Origin: Ga0074130 sp035565355
GTDB taxonomy: Bacteria; Pseudomonadota; Gammaproteobacteria; Burkholderiales; Rhodocyclaceae
Assembly (NCBI GenBank): GCA_035565355.1
Contig: DATMSM010000068.1
Coordinates: forward strand, 12,883 to 76,882
Direction: 5' to 3'
Length of the DNA stretch: 64,000 nt
The position numbers were made by a program, and so were the translations under genes. Below are positions 9,238 through 18,632 of this stretch, piece by piece; within the stretch, counting starts at the first letter, position 1; every line of letters starts with the position of its first letter. The notes under the pieces were generated by a model. The model was not told the origin of the DNA. It did not search any database and was given only the letters and a program-made list of their open reading frames with translations.

Positions 9238-10575
9238 ATGTCCGTCCAAGAGCAGAAAAGCAGCGACCTGCAGCAGCGCAGCCTCAAGGCCGTCTGGCAT
9301 CCATGCACGCAGATGAAGCGGCACGAAACTCTGCCGCCGCTCGCCATTGCACGCGGCGCGGGCGCCTGGCTGTACGACTACGACGGCAAGCGCTATCTCG
9401 ATGGCATCAGCTCCTGGTGGGTCAATCTCTTCGGCCATGCCCACCCGGCCATCAATGCCGCGCTCAAGGACCAGCTCGACACGCTCGCGCACGTCATGCT
9501 CTCGGGCTGCACGCATGTGCCGGTGGTGGAGCTTTCAGAACGTCTGTCCGCGCTGACGGGACATGCCTTGGGCCACTGTTTCTACGCCTCGGACGGTGCT
9601 TCGGCGGTGGAAATCGCGCTCAAGATGAGTTTCCACTACTGGCAGAACAGCGGCCGCGCCGAAAAGCGCGAGTTCATCTGCCTGCAGCACAGCTATCACG
9701 GCGAAACCCTGGGCGCACTGAATGTCACCGACGTGGACCTGTTCCGCGATGCCTACGACCCGCTGCTGCGCCATGCGCACCGCGTCCCCACGCCGGACGC
9801 GCGCCATGCCGACACACCCGAGCAAGCCGCCCAAATCGCCTTGCAGGCCCTGGAAGCGCTGCTCGCCGAGAAGCATGGACAGATCGCCGCCTTTATCGTC
9901 GAGCCGCTGATCCAGTGCGCCACCGGTATGGCCATGTACGATCCGCGCTATCTCAGCGAAGCGCGCCGTCTTTGTGACCAGTATGAAGTTCATCTGATCG
10001 CCGACGAGATCGCGGTCGGCTGTGGCCGCACCGGCACTTTCTTCGCCTGCGAGCAAGGCAAGATCTGGCCGGACTTCCTCTGTCTCTCCAAAGGCATCAG
10101 CGCCGGCTATCTGCCGCTGTCGCTGGTCATGAGCACGGACAAGATCTACGCCGCCTTCTACGACGAGGACGTGACGCGCGGCTTCCTGCATTCGCACTCC
10201 TATACCGGCAACCCCATGGCCTGCCGCGCCGCGCTGGCCATGCTTGACCTGTTCGAATCGGAAAACACACTCGCCGGTAACCGCCTGCGTGCGGCGCGCC
10301 TCAACGAACTGCTGCAGGGTATCGCTGCCGACCGGCGCATCCGCCACTACCGCAATCGAGGCATGGTCTGGGCCTTCGACGCAATCATTGAAGACGAAAC
10401 CAAGGCCGCCACCTTCTCACGCCGCTTCCATGAGGCCGCACTCAGGCACGAACTGCTGCTGCGCCCGATTGGCACCACGGTGTACCTGATGCCGCCGTAT
10501 CTGCTCGACGACGACGAGCTCATGCATCTGGCCAGTGCGACGCAGGCGGCCTTCAACGAGGCCATGGCGACATGA
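9238..10575 (+). CDS. bioA: Adenosylmethionine-8-amino-7-oxononanoate aminotransferase, 445 aa
   Basis: The enzyme transaminates 8-amino-7-oxononanoate to 7,8-diaminononanoate using S-adenosylmethionine, the second conserved step of biotin synthesis. It is a class III PLP aminotransferase. WHPCTQMK lies near the N-terminus, the substrate-site residues are in GISSWWVN, and the PLP lysine is Lys285 in [14 protein letters not shown]. The cofactor aspartate is in [13 protein letters not shown]. It starts the bio operon. No clear Shine-Dalgarno precedes the ATG. An AT-rich taaaat at 9195-9200 may be the -10 box. It overlaps bioF by four bases. Confidence 0.97.
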   Translation: MSVQEQKSSDLQQRSLKAVWHPCTQMKRHETLPPLAIARGAGAWLYDYDGKRYLDGISSWWVNLFGHAHPAINAALKDQLDTLAHVMLSGCTHVPVVELSERLSALTGHALGHCFYASDGASAVEIALKMSFHYWQNSGRAEKREFICLQHSYHGETLGALNVTDVDLFRDAYDPLLRHAHRVPTPDARHADTPEQAAQIALQALEALLAEKHGQIAAFIVEPLIQCATGMAMYDPRYLSEARRLCDQYEVHLIADEIAVGCGRTGTFFACEQGKIWPDFLCLSKGISAGYLPLSLVMSTDKIYAAFYDEDVTRGFLHSHSYTGNPMACRAALAMLDLFESENTLAGNRLRAARLNELLQGIAADRRIRHYRNRGMVWAFDAIIEDETKAATFSRRFHEAALRHELLLRPIGTTVYLMPPYLLDDDELMHLASATQAAFNEAMAT

Positions 10576-11783
10576 GGCTGCTTGACACCATCAGCGACAA
10601 GCTGGAAGCCCTGGCGCGCCAGAACCTGCGGCGGCGTGTACGCACTGTGGAAACGCCCTGCTCGCCGCACATCCGCATTGATGATCGCGAGCTGCTGGCC
10701 TTCTGCAGCAATGACTATCTGGGTCTCGCCAATCATCCGGCGCTAGTCGAAGCCATGGCCGCAGGCGCCCGGCGTTACGGCGTCGGCAGCGGCGCCGCGC
10801 ATCTAGTCAGCGGCCACAGCCGCGCCCATGCCCTGCTGGAGGAGCAGCTCGCCTCTATGCTGTCGCCGTGGATACCCGAGGCGCGCGCCCTCTTCTTCTG
10901 CACCGGCTACATGGCCAACCTGGCGGTTACCCCGGCCATGGTCGAAGCTGGCGACACCGCCAGCAAGCGCAGCGGCCGCGCAATCTTTGCCGATGCGCTC
11001 AATCACGCTTCCCTGATTGACGCAGCCCGCCTCGCCCGCGACGCGGAGCTGATCGAGTACCCGCATGCCGATCTGGCTACTTTAGAAAGCGTACTGAAGC
11101 ACTCAAGCGCGGGCCACAAGCTCATCGTCACCGACGCCGTGTTTTCCATGGACGGCGACATCGCCCCGCTGCCCGCACTGGCGCAGCTGGCCGAGCACCA
11201 CGATGCCTGGCTGATCGTCGATGACGCGCACGGCTTCGGCGTGCTCGGCGAGAATGGTTGCGGTGCGCTGGAACACTTCGACCTGCGTTCCGAACGCATC
11301 GTGTACACCGGCACCCTGGGCAAGGCCGCCGGCGTCGCTGGCGCCTTCGTCGTCGCGCATGCAAGCGTGATCGACTGGCTGCTTCAGCGCGCCCGTACCT
11401 ATCTTTTCACCACCGCTGCACCGCCGGCCGTGGCGCACACCGTCAGCCGCAGCCTGGAGCTGATTGCCGGCAGCGAAGGCAGACAGCGCCGTGCCGCCCT
11501 GCACGCCAATATCCGGCACTTCAAATCCCAGTTGCAAACACAGAAGTGGTCGCTGCTGCCATCAGCGACGGCCATCCAGCCGCTGCTCATCGGCAGCAAT
11601 GGCGCCACGCTGGCGGCAGCACAATCGCTGGACCAGGCCGGCCTGTGGGTGCCGGCAATCCGGCCGCCGACGGTGCCTGCAGGCACCGCACGTTTGCGCA
11701 TCGCGCTATCGGCAGCGCATGCGTACAGCGATATTGATCGGTTGTGCAGCGCACTGGCGACAGCGGAACAGGAGGCAAACTGA
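10572..11783 (+). CDS. bioF: 8-amino-7-oxononanoate synthase, 403 aa
   Basis: This PLP enzyme condenses pimeloyl-thioester with L-alanine. It has the alpha-oxoamine synthase fold: [13 protein letters not shown] near residue 40, [13 protein letters not shown], the PLP-stacking [13 protein letters not shown], and Lys251 in [12 protein letters not shown]. It overlaps bioA by four bases and directly abuts bioD, so translation is coupled through the operon. Confidence 0.97.
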   Translation: MRLLDTISDKLEALARQNLRRRVRTVETPCSPHIRIDDRELLAFCSNDYLGLANHPALVEAMAAGARRYGVGSGAAHLVSGHSRAHALLEEQLASMLSPWIPEARALFFCTGYMANLAVTPAMVEAGDTASKRSGRAIFADALNHASLIDAARLARDAELIEYPHADLATLESVLKHSSAGHKLIVTDAVFSMDGDIAPLPALAQLAEHHDAWLIVDDAHGFGVLGENGCGALEHFDLRSERIVYTGTLGKAAGVAGAFVVAHASVIDWLLQRARTYLFTTAAPPAVAHTVSRSLELIAGSEGRQRRAALHANIRHFKSQLQTQKWSLLPSATAIQPLLIGSNGATLAAAQSLDQAGLWVPAIRPPTVPAGTARLRIALSAAHAYSDIDRLCSALATAEQEAN

Positions 11784-12458
11784 ATGAATGCGTGGTTCGT
11801 AACCGGTACCGATACTGAAATCGGCAAGTCGCTTTGCAGCGCCGCCCTGCTGCATGCCTTTGCAGTCCAAGGCCGCCAGGTGGCTGGCATGAAGCCGATT
11901 GCGGCCGGGGCCGTCTGGACCGATGATCACTGGCATAACGACGATGTCGCCCTGATTAGTGCCGCCAGCAATGTCGCCATCGCGCCAGAACTGGTCTGCC
12001 CCTATCTGCTGCAGGAGCCGGTGGCCCCGCATATCGCTGCCGCCGGCGAAGGTGTGAGTTTCGATCTGGAGCATATCGAGGCCTGTCTGGAACAGGTGCG
12101 CAGCCAGGCCGAAATCGTCGTGGTCGAAGGCGTGGGCGGCTTTCGCGTGCCCCTGAGCGACACCCAGGATACCGCCGATCTGGCGCTCGAACTCGATCTC
12201 CCGCTCATACTCGTCGTCGGCATGCGCCTGGGCTGCATCAGCCACACCCTGCTGACCGTGGAAGCGATACAGGCACGCGGACTGCGCCTGGCCGGCTGGA
12301 TCGCCAACCAGATCGATCCGGGCATGCGGCACGCTGCCGCCAATCTGGAAGCGCTGAAGTCACGGATTGCTGCACCGCTGCTTGGTCATATCCCCCATCT
12401 TGTGCCCGCCGATCCACGCATCGCGGCCGAGCATCTGAATCTCGACCTGCTCACATGA
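11784..12458 (+). CDS. bioD: Dethiobiotin synthetase, 224 aa
   Basis: This ATP- and CO2-dependent enzyme closes the ureido ring of dethiobiotin. The P-loop is FVTGTDTEIGKS at residues 5-16, with the usual GT(D/G)T-x-x-GK form. GMKPIAAGA and VEGVGGFRVPL are the substrate and magnesium segments. The ATG follows the bioF stop with no gap and AGGAGG is placed upstream at 11770. No bioB, bioC or bioH gene is in the window. Confidence 0.97.
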   Translation: MNAWFVTGTDTEIGKSLCSAALLHAFAVQGRQVAGMKPIAAGAVWTDDHWHNDDVALISAASNVAIAPELVCPYLLQEPVAPHIAAAGEGVSFDLEHIEACLEQVRSQAEIVVVEGVGGFRVPLSDTQDTADLALELDLPLILVVGMRLGCISHTLLTVEAIQARGLRLAGWIANQIDPGMRHAAANLEALKSRIAAPLLGHIPHLVPADPRIAAEHLNLDLLT

Positions 12459-12946
12459 ACTTCGAACACCTGATTGAAATCAACGACCCGGACAACGCGC
12501 TGCTGGAGCCCCTGTCGCGCAATCAGCTCTGGCAAGGGCTGGTCATGCGGGCCGAGAAGCCGGAGCTGTCGGCGGTGGGGCTCGATGCCTGCACCGTGCT
12601 GGAACGACGTACCGACTATATGCATCGCGAACTGCGCTTCGGTGCGCTGCGCGTCTATGACGAAGTCTTCTTCGAACCCATGCAGGCGGTGCGCTATGAA
12701 ATCATGGCCAGTGAGCAATTTGCCGCCAGCACTCTGCACATGCGCATCGAGGAGCCGTATCCGGGCCGCTTCTTCATCCGCTTCACTTACGGCAACGTGG
12801 ATGACAAGAGCGACGAGATGGTGCGCAATCATCTCGAACAGGCGTACATACAGGCCGACATCGATACGGTGGGCGTTATCCGCGAGTTGGCAAAAATGGG
12901 AAAACTCGGTCCCTATCTGGCGCCAGACGAACAAGGGCCGCATTGA
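12455..12946 (+). CDS. AtaL-like (DUF1857) SRPBCC-fold protein, 163 aa
   Basis: The sequence begins MNFEHLIEINDPDNALLEPL followed by LWQGLVMRAEKPELS, which is the recognisable start of the AtaL/DUF1857 family, a START-like hydrophobic-cavity fold. No enzyme activity is established for the bacterial members. It overlaps bioD by four bases (ATGA), so it is made together with the biotin enzymes, but a role in biotin metabolism is not shown. Family assignment is by memory of the motif; moderate certainty. Confidence 0.75.
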   Translation: MNFEHLIEINDPDNALLEPLSRNQLWQGLVMRAEKPELSAVGLDACTVLERRTDYMHRELRFGALRVYDEVFFEPMQAVRYEIMASEQFAASTLHMRIEEPYPGRFFIRFTYGNVDDKSDEMVRNHLEQAYIQADIDTVGVIRELAKMGKLGPYLAPDEQGPH

Positions 12947-13024
12947 GGTATGCTAAAATTCTCGCACTGACAGCCGCGGTTTCAGTATTGCTCATTCAAG
13001 ACGGCTGGCCGGTTCGGGGGGTTT

Positions 13025-13162
13025 ATGCTCTTTCTGCTCTACTACGTCGTGGCGATCACGGTACTGGCACTGCACTTCACCGGATGGCTAGGTCGCCACA
13101 ATCTAGAGTGGCTGATCCTGGTGCTTGCGATCACCGTTTTTCCGGCCGTCTACTACCTCTGA
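13025..13162 (+). CDS. Predicted small membrane protein, 45 aa
   Basis: An open frame of 45 codons from ATG 13025 to TGA 13162 encodes a peptide with two hydrophobic helices, roughly residues 2-18 and 30-45. They are joined by a polar turn (GWLGRHNLE). A G-rich stretch (ggggggttt) lies just before the ATG and may act as a ribosome binding site. It lies 78 bases after the AtaL-like gene and directly before a terminator, so it may be the last gene of the bio operon. No family recognised. Confidence 0.5.
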   Translation: MLFLLYYVVAITVLALHFTGWLGRHNLEWLILVLAITVFPAVYYL

Positions 13163-13183
13163 TCAGCAGGCGCTTGCCCAATA

Positions 13184-13214
13184 AAAGAGCCAGTCCGCAG
13201 ACTGGCTCTTTCGT
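13184..13214. terminator. Bidirectional terminator between bio operon and thrC
   Basis: Eleven-base arms aaagagccagt and actggctcttt enclose a six-base loop, with T-rich sequence on both strands. The converging bio-side genes and thrC can share it. Confidence 0.9.
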
Positions 13215-13226
13215 CTCTACCGCAGT

Positions 13227-14654
13227 TCAGCAGCGGGCCTGGATATAGGCCTTGACCGCCGCCGTATCGGGATCCATGACCTCGACGCGCTGGGGCAGGT
13301 TCTCAATCCCCTCCAGCTCGGCCGGGCGCGGTGCCTGCAGGGACAGCGCCTCTTCGATGGTCTCGGCGAACTTCACCGCCTGGGCGGTTTCCAGCACGAT
13401 CATGGGTACAGCCTCGTCGCGCACCTCCAGTGCCACCTTAAGGCCGTCGGCGGTATGCGTATCGATCAGGGTGCGATAGCGCTCCCAGCAATAGCGTATC
13501 GTCGCCAGGCGGTCGCCATGCGTGCTGTTGCCCGAGAGGAAGCCGAACTCGGGCAGGCGCGCGAAGAACGGCGTCTGGCTGAGATCAAAGCTGCCGCCAG
13601 CATCCACCTTGGCCCACAGCTCTCGCACCTTGCCGGCATCGCGACCAAGCAGGTCAAAAGCAAAGCGCTCGAAGTTCGAAGCCTTGGAAATATCCATCGA
13701 AGGGCTGGACGTGACATAGGTCTCGGCAGTCTGGCGCGGGCGATAAACACCGGTGCGGAAGAACTCGTCGAGCACGTCGTTCTCGTTGGTGGCGCACACC
13801 AGCTTGGCAATCGGCAGCCCCATCATGCGCGCCACATGGCCGGCGCAGATATTGCCGAAGTTGCCCGAAGGCACGCAGAAGCTGACTTCTTCGTCTTCCG
13901 TCGCGGTGGCTTCGAAATAGCCTTTGAAATAGTAGACGACCTGAGCCATCACGCGCGCCCAGTTGATTGAATTCACGGCACCAATCTTGTATTCGGCCTT
14001 GAAGGCCGCGTCGTTGGAGACCGCCTTGACGATATCCTGGGCGTCGTCGAACATGCCGCGAATGGCGATGTTATAGATGTTCTCGTCCTGCAGCGAATAC
14101 ATCTGAGCGCGCTGAAAGGCACTCATCTTGCCGTCCGGCGAGAGCATGAACACACGCACACCCGTCTTACCGCGCATCGCATACTCGGCCGCCGAACCGG
14201 TGTCGCCGGAAGTCGCGCCGAGGATATTGATCTCCTGCCCGCGCTTGGCCAGCACATACTCGAACAGATTGCCGAGCAGCTGCATGGCCATGTCCTTGAA
14301 GGCCAGCGTCGGCCCGTTGGACAGCTCAAGCAGATGCAGCCCCGGCTCCAGCGTGGTCAGCGGCGTAATGTCGCCCGCCTTGGCCGGATCGCGCGAGAAA
14401 TGGTATGTCTGCGCCGTATAGGTCTTGGCGACGAGCGCCTTCAGATCGGCGGCGGGAATGTCATCGACATACAGACTGAAGATCTCGTAGGCCAGCTCGG
14501 CATACGACAGCTTGCGCCATTGAGCCAGGGTGGTCTTGCTGACCTGCGGATAAGCCTCGGGAAGATACAGGCCGCCATCGGGCGCCAGACCACCAAGGAG
14601 AATGTCGCTGAAAGAGAGGGCCGGCGCATTGCCGCGCGTGCTGATGTATTTCAT
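13227..14654 (-). CDS. thrC: Threonine synthase, 475 aa
   Basis: This PLP enzyme converts O-phosphohomoserine to threonine. It is the long, E. coli/yeast-type threonine synthase starting MKYISTRGNAPALSF, with the PLP lysine Lys120 in GPTLAFKDMAM and the phosphate-binding GATSGDTGSAA loop. The ATG at 14654 is preferred to an in-frame upstream start because it matches the conserved N-terminus. Unlike the usual hom-thrC order, it lies about 7 kb away from hom with the tct block in between. Confidence 0.96.
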   Translation of the reverse strand: MKYISTRGNAPALSFSDILLGGLAPDGGLYLPEAYPQVSKTTLAQWRKLSYAELAYEIFSLYVDDIPAADLKALVAKTYTAQTYHFSRDPAKAGDITPLTTLEPGLHLLELSNGPTLAFKDMAMQLLGNLFEYVLAKRGQEINILGATSGDTGSAAEYAMRGKTGVRVFMLSPDGKMSAFQRAQMYSLQDENIYNIAIRGMFDDAQDIVKAVSNDAAFKAEYKIGAVNSINWARVMAQVVYYFKGYFEATATEDEEVSFCVPSGNFGNICAGHVARMMGLPIAKLVCATNENDVLDEFFRTGVYRPRQTAETYVTSSPSMDISKASNFERFAFDLLGRDAGKVRELWAKVDAGGSFDLSQTPFFARLPEFGFLSGNSTHGDRLATIRYCWERYRTLIDTHTADGLKVALEVRDEAVPMIVLETAQAVKFAETIEEALSLQAPRPAELEGIENLPQRVEVMDPDTAAVKAYIQARC

Positions 14655-14812
14655 GAACGGATCGGAAGGCTTAAAGAAAACAGCCCTATCCGCTTTGGCG
14701 AACAAGGCTGAGGCGTATTTTAACCGCTCTGCTTGAAGAGCACATGCTCCGGGACAACACGACGGCGGGTTTCAAAGCGTTGGTGTTTGCCCCACGGCAG
14801 CACGCATAAAAG

Positions 14813-14850
14813 AAAACAGCCTTGCCCGTTTGCACGGACAAGGCTGTTTT
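14813..14850 (-). terminator. Terminator after tctA
   Basis: The arms aaaacagccttg and caaggctgtttt enclose a further ccgt/acgg pairing. On the minus strand the hairpin is followed by cttttatgc. It lies 53 bases beyond the tctA stop. Confidence 0.9.
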
Positions 14851-14902
14851 GACTTCTCTCGGACTCCCGTCCTTGCGAACGGGAGCACCGAATATCTACG
14901 AC

Positions 14903-16408
14903 TTAGGCAGCGGCCTTGTTGCCCTTGGCCAGCGACCAGACCTTGCTGAACAGCGGCGAGAACAGCATGATCAGTGCGAGGGCGGTGATGCCACCCACCA
15001 GGCCGTTGGCCCAGAACACGCTCAGATCGCCTTGCGAGGTCAGCAGAGCCTGACGGAAGGCGCCTTCGGCGGTGTCGCCGAGCACCAGGGCCAGAACCAT
15101 CGGAGCCAGCGGGTAGGACAGCTTCTTGAACACATAGCCGATGATGCCGAAGACGATCATCAGATACACGTCAAACATCGCGTTACCCACGGTGTAGGAA
15201 CCGATGGCGCAGATCACGAGGATCACCGGAGCGATGATCGAGAACGGGATCTTCAGGATGGCTGCGAAGTACGGCACGGTGGTCAGAACCACGATCAGGC
15301 CGGCGATGTTACCGAGGTACATCGAAGCGATCAGACCCCAAACGAAGTCAGCCTTTTCGACGAACAGCAGCGGACCCGGTTGCAGACCCCAGATCAGCAG
15401 GCCGCCCAGCAGCACGGCAGCGGTCGGCGAACCTGGGATACCCAGGGTCAGCATCGGCAGCAGTGCGGAGGTACCGGCAGCGTGAGCAGCGGTTTCCGGA
15501 GCGATGATGCCTTCCATTTCGCCCTTGCCGAAGCCAGCCGGATTCTTGGCGAACTTCTTGGCGATACCGTAGGACATGAACGAAGCCGGGGTAGCACCGC
15601 CCGGGGTCACGCCCATCCAGCAGCCGATCAGCGAGCCGCGGATGAAGGTCGCCCAGTAAGCCGGCAGCTTAGCCCAGGTCTGGAACACAACCTTGGCGTC
15701 GATCTTGGCTTCGGTGCCCTTGAAGGCCAGACCTTCTTCCATGGTCAGCAGGATTTCACCCAGACCGAACAGACCGATAACGGCGATCAGGAAGTCAAAA
15801 CCGCGCATCAGTTCTTCTTCACCGAAGGTCAGACGCAGCTGGCCGGTGATGGTGTCCATACCAACAGCAGCCAGTGCAAAACCGATCATCATGGCGGCGA
15901 TGGTCTTGAACGGCGGTTCCTTGGACATACCCACGAAGGAACAGAAGGTCAGCAGTTGCACAGCGAAGAATTCAGCAGGGCCGAACTTCAGTGCGAACTT
16001 GGCAACCATCGGAGCCAGGAAGGTGATCATCAGAACAGCGACGAAGGCGCCGACGAAAGACGAGGTGAATGCCGTCGTCAGTGCCGTACCAGGATCGCCC
16101 TTCTGGGCCATCGGGTAGCCGTCGAAGGTCGTTGCAACGGACCAGGGCTCACCCGGGATGTTGAACAGAATCGAGGTGATAGCACCACCGAACAGCGCAC
16201 CCCAGTAAATACAGGACAGCATGATGATTGCCGAGGTCGGCTCCATCGAGAACGTCAGCGGCAGCAGAATGGCCACGCCGTTGGCACCACCGAGACCCGG
16301 CAGGGTACCAATCAGCACACCCAGAATGGTGCCGATGAACATGTACATGACGTTTTGCCACGTCAGTGCGACGGCAAAACCGCCCATCAATGCATTAATT
16401 TCTTCCAC
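14903..16408 (-). CDS. tctA: Tripartite tricarboxylate transporter, large permease subunit, 501 aa
   Basis: This is the large membrane subunit of a TctABC secondary transporter for citrate-like acids. It is very hydrophobic with about twelve helices. It carries the family's glycine-rich motif GTLPGLGGANG near residue 35, the segment FNIPGEPWSVATTFDGYP, and a second inverted copy with GVTPGGATPAS. It follows tctB after a 32-base gap with an AGGAGAAGG-like ribosome site. The substrate could be any of several carboxylates; citrate or tricarballylate is the family default. Confidence 0.95.
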   Translation of the reverse strand: MEEINALMGGFAVALTWQNVMYMFIGTILGVLIGTLPGLGGANGVAILLPLTFSMEPTSAIIMLSCIYWGALFGGAITSILFNIPGEPWSVATTFDGYPMAQKGDPGTALTTAFTSSFVGAFVAVLMITFLAPMVAKFALKFGPAEFFAVQLLTFCSFVGMSKEPPFKTIAAMMIGFALAAVGMDTITGQLRLTFGEEELMRGFDFLIAVIGLFGLGEILLTMEEGLAFKGTEAKIDAKVVFQTWAKLPAYWATFIRGSLIGCWMGVTPGGATPASFMSYGIAKKFAKNPAGFGKGEMEGIIAPETAAHAAGTSALLPMLTLGIPGSPTAAVLLGGLLIWGLQPGPLLFVEKADFVWGLIASMYLGNIAGLIVVLTTVPYFAAILKIPFSIIAPVILVICAIGSYTVGNAMFDVYLMIVFGIIGYVFKKLSYPLAPMVLALVLGDTAEGAFRQALLTSQGDLSVFWANGLVGGITALALIMLFSPLFSKVWSLAKGNKAAA

Positions 16409-16440
16409 AACCTTCTCCTAATACTTTTTCTAAGGTCGAT

Positions 16441-16947
16441 TTAGTAACCGAACATGGCTTCCAGCGGACCCTTAGGCAGCGGAATCGTGAACCACACTTC
16501 AAACATGAAGAACAAGAAGACGTTCACAGGTATCGCCACGGATACAGACTTGAGTACGCCGAACTTGCCTTGCCACATCATGAAGGCGATGATGAAGATC
16601 GCCGACGCAACATAGATGCCGATGAAGCCGATGAAGGCAACGTAGACAATGCTCGGAATGAGCACGGCCATGACCAGTCGGAGTTGATCGTGTTCAACGA
16701 AGTCGCCGAGTTCCTTGCCATCGGCACGGAAAGCATTGATGGCCGTAACAATGCCGCTGATGACAATCATCAGACCGACGTAGAAGGGGAAAGAGCCCGA
16801 TTCCGGACCATCCGAGCCCCAACCGGCACCGATGCGGTTACTGTCCCACATGACGACAGCGCCGAAGAGCGTAATGATGATGGCAGTGACGATTTCCGCC
16901 GACTTCTGGCTAATCGCGCCGCCCTCGTTGTTGTGATTATCCTGCAT
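16441..16947 (-). CDS. tctB: Tripartite tricarboxylate transporter, small permease subunit, 168 aa
   Basis: This small membrane subunit has four predicted helices (for example residues 18-35, 48-66, 85-120 and 136-155), as in TctB proteins. It has an N-terminal cytosolic stretch and the typical GSFPFYVGLMIV segment. It pairs with TctA. A strong hairpin separates it from tctC upstream, which probably lowers its expression relative to the binding protein. Confidence 0.9.
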   Translation of the reverse strand: MQDNHNNEGGAISQKSAEIVTAIIITLFGAVVMWDSNRIGAGWGSDGPESGSFPFYVGLMIVISGIVTAINAFRADGKELGDFVEHDQLRLVMAVLIPSIVYVAFIGFIGIYVASAIFIIAFMMWQGKFGVLKSVSVAIPVNVFLFFMFEVWFTIPLPKGPLEAMFGY

Positions 16948-16979
16948 ATAAACTGCCCCGCGTTTGAGGTTGATACAAA

Positions 16980-17011
16980 GACTGGCTAAACCGCGAGCGA
17001 TTTAGCCAGTC
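16980..17011 (-). terminator. Intercistronic stem-loop between tctC and tctB
   Basis: Eleven-base arms gactggctaaa and tttagccagtc enclose a ten-base loop 20 bases after the tctC stop. Only a weak T-tract (tttgta) follows on the minus strand, so it may be an attenuator or an mRNA-stabilising hairpin rather than a full terminator. Confidence 0.75.
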
Positions 17012-17030
17012 AGGTTTTACTACAAAGTTA

Positions 17031-18050
17031 TTACTTGGCCAGGAAGCCGGCTTCTTGCATCAGCTGCTTGTGGTTAGCTTCTGCCTTGGTCAGCCAGTCG
17101 GTGAATTCCTTGCCAGTCAGCACGGTTTGGCTGAAAGCACCCTTCTCCATGTACTCCTTCCACTCCTTCGTAGCCATCATCTTCTTGAAGACTTCGTTGA
17201 AGTAGGCGACTTGGTCGGCGGTTACGCCAGGAGCCATGAAGATGCCGCGCAGCATCTGGTAGTCGGTCGGAACACCAGCTTCCTTACAGGTCGGGATGTC
17301 GTTCCAGGACATGGTCGGGGTGACCTTTTCCTTGTACGGCAGGCGGACGTCGTCGAACACGCACTGGGCGGTCAGCGAGCCAGCACGCCATTGGGCGACA
17401 GCTTCAGCCGGGTTGTTCACGGTGGAGTCAACGTGGTTACCCACGAGCTGGACAGCCACTTCGCCACCGCCCTTGTAGGGAATGTAGCTGAACTTGGTGC
17501 CAGTTGCCTTTTCGAGACCCACGGTGATGATCTGGTCTTCCTGCTTGGAGCCGGTACCACCCATCTTGAACTTGCCCGGGCCAGCGGCCTTGGCTGCGTC
17601 GATGTATTCCTTGGCGGACTTGTAGCCCTTCTCGGTGTTGGTCCACAGGATGAACTGGTCCAGGGCCAGCATGGTGACCGGGGTCATGTCCTTCCAGTTG
17701 AAAGGAACACCGGTTGCCAGCGGGGTGGTGAACAGGTTCGACAGGGTGATGATGATCTTGTAGGGATCGCCCTTGCTGTTCTTGACCGACAGGAAGCCTT
17801 CGGCGCCAGCGCCACCGGACTTGTTGATCACGACCAGCGGTTGCTTCATCAGGTTGTGCTTGACGATGATGCCTTGCATCAGGCGAGCCATCTGGTCAGC
17901 GCCACCGCCCGTACCAGCCGGGACGACGAATTCAACCTGCTTATCGGGTTCCCAAGCGGCCAGGGCCGAGGTCGAAACGGAAGCAACCAGGCCAGCGCCC
18001 ATCACGCCAACGAGGGCCTTGCCGAATGCGGATTTCATGGAAATTGCCAT
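17031..18050 (-). CDS. tctC: Tripartite tricarboxylate transporter substrate-binding protein, 339 aa
   Basis: This is the periplasmic solute-binding protein (Bug family) of the Tct system. Residues 1-31 form a signal peptide ending ALA. The mature protein begins AWEPDKQVEFVVPAGTGGGADQMAR, a strand-turn typical of these proteins, and later has INKSGGAGAEGF and YIPYKGGGEVAVQL around the ligand. AGGAGA before the ATG is a strong ribosome site. It is the first gene of tctCBA and faces a 580-base upstream region suited to control by TctD. Confidence 0.93.
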   Translation of the reverse strand: MAISMKSAFGKALVGVMGAGLVASVSTSALAAWEPDKQVEFVVPAGTGGGADQMARLMQGIIVKHNLMKQPLVVINKSGGAGAEGFLSVKNSKGDPYKIIITLSNLFTTPLATGVPFNWKDMTPVTMLALDQFILWTNTEKGYKSAKEYIDAAKAAGPGKFKMGGTGSKQEDQIITVGLEKATGTKFSYIPYKGGGEVAVQLVGNHVDSTVNNPAEAVAQWRAGSLTAQCVFDDVRLPYKEKVTPTMSWNDIPTCKEAGVPTDYQMLRGIFMAPGVTADQVAYFNEVFKKMMATKEWKEYMEKGAFSQTVLTGKEFTDWLTKAEANHKQLMQEAGFLAK

Positions 18051-18584
18051 AGTGCGGTTCTCCTCTAACTACATTGAAAGAATACAGCCACCATTACTGC
18101 TGCTGCCGCGGGCTTCTGCCAAGCCTCCCGGCAACCATCCAGAACGCTCTCGCGAAGAACCTGAGGCTCCGCCAGAAAGTACTGAATCCGGGCAGTTGAT
18201 CGTCCATCCAAACGACAAGATGAAATACGCGCAACTGCTTAAAACTTTTTCGGGTAGCTGCGCCATCAGAATGACGGACGCATACCTCCTCTTTGTGTCA
18301 CTTCACTACCTGCAGAAAATGAACTGCCATTCATTCCGCTGCAGTCGCAATCGCTGCCACGATTGCCATGTTAATTCTGCTTGCCGTTTAATTAGCTCGG
18401 CGAATATACCACATCAATTCCGCAATACACAGGGCTCGTAAAATTTATCGCGACGCTACCAATGCCCAATAAAACCAATAAAAATCAAACAACTAAAACA
18501 AAACACGCTCAATAACTTTCTACATAACCGGATTAGGGAGATGCTTCCACTTCTTTTCTCCCGGATCAGCACCGGCAATCTGAT
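18051..18584. other. Gene-free upstream region of the tct operon
   Basis: No convincing coding sequence is seen here. The right-hand part (about 18375-18535) is strikingly AT-rich compared with its surroundings, with A-tracts such as aataaaaccaataaaaatc. That would fit a promoter or curved upstream activating region for tctC. No confident -35/-10 pair or TctD site could be assigned by eye. Confidence 0.5.
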
Positions 18585-18616
18585 AAAAACAGATGCCCTT
18601 GCGGGCACCTGTTTTT
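18585..18616 (-). terminator. Terminator after terC
   Basis: Arms aaaacag.tgccc and gggca.ctgtttt with one mismatch enclose the loop ttgc, 17 bases beyond the terC stop. On the minus strand the stem ends in a T-run. Confidence 0.85.
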
Positions 18617-18632
18617 AAGCAAAGCAAATTAC

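Noticed and set aside
14706..14812. Possible small gene between thrC and the tctA terminator
   Set aside because: No frame with a start, ribosome site and plausible composition was found.
17773..18441. 222-codon plus-strand frame covering the tct upstream region
   Set aside because: Starts antisense to tctC and runs through AT-rich non-coding sequence; no domain seen.
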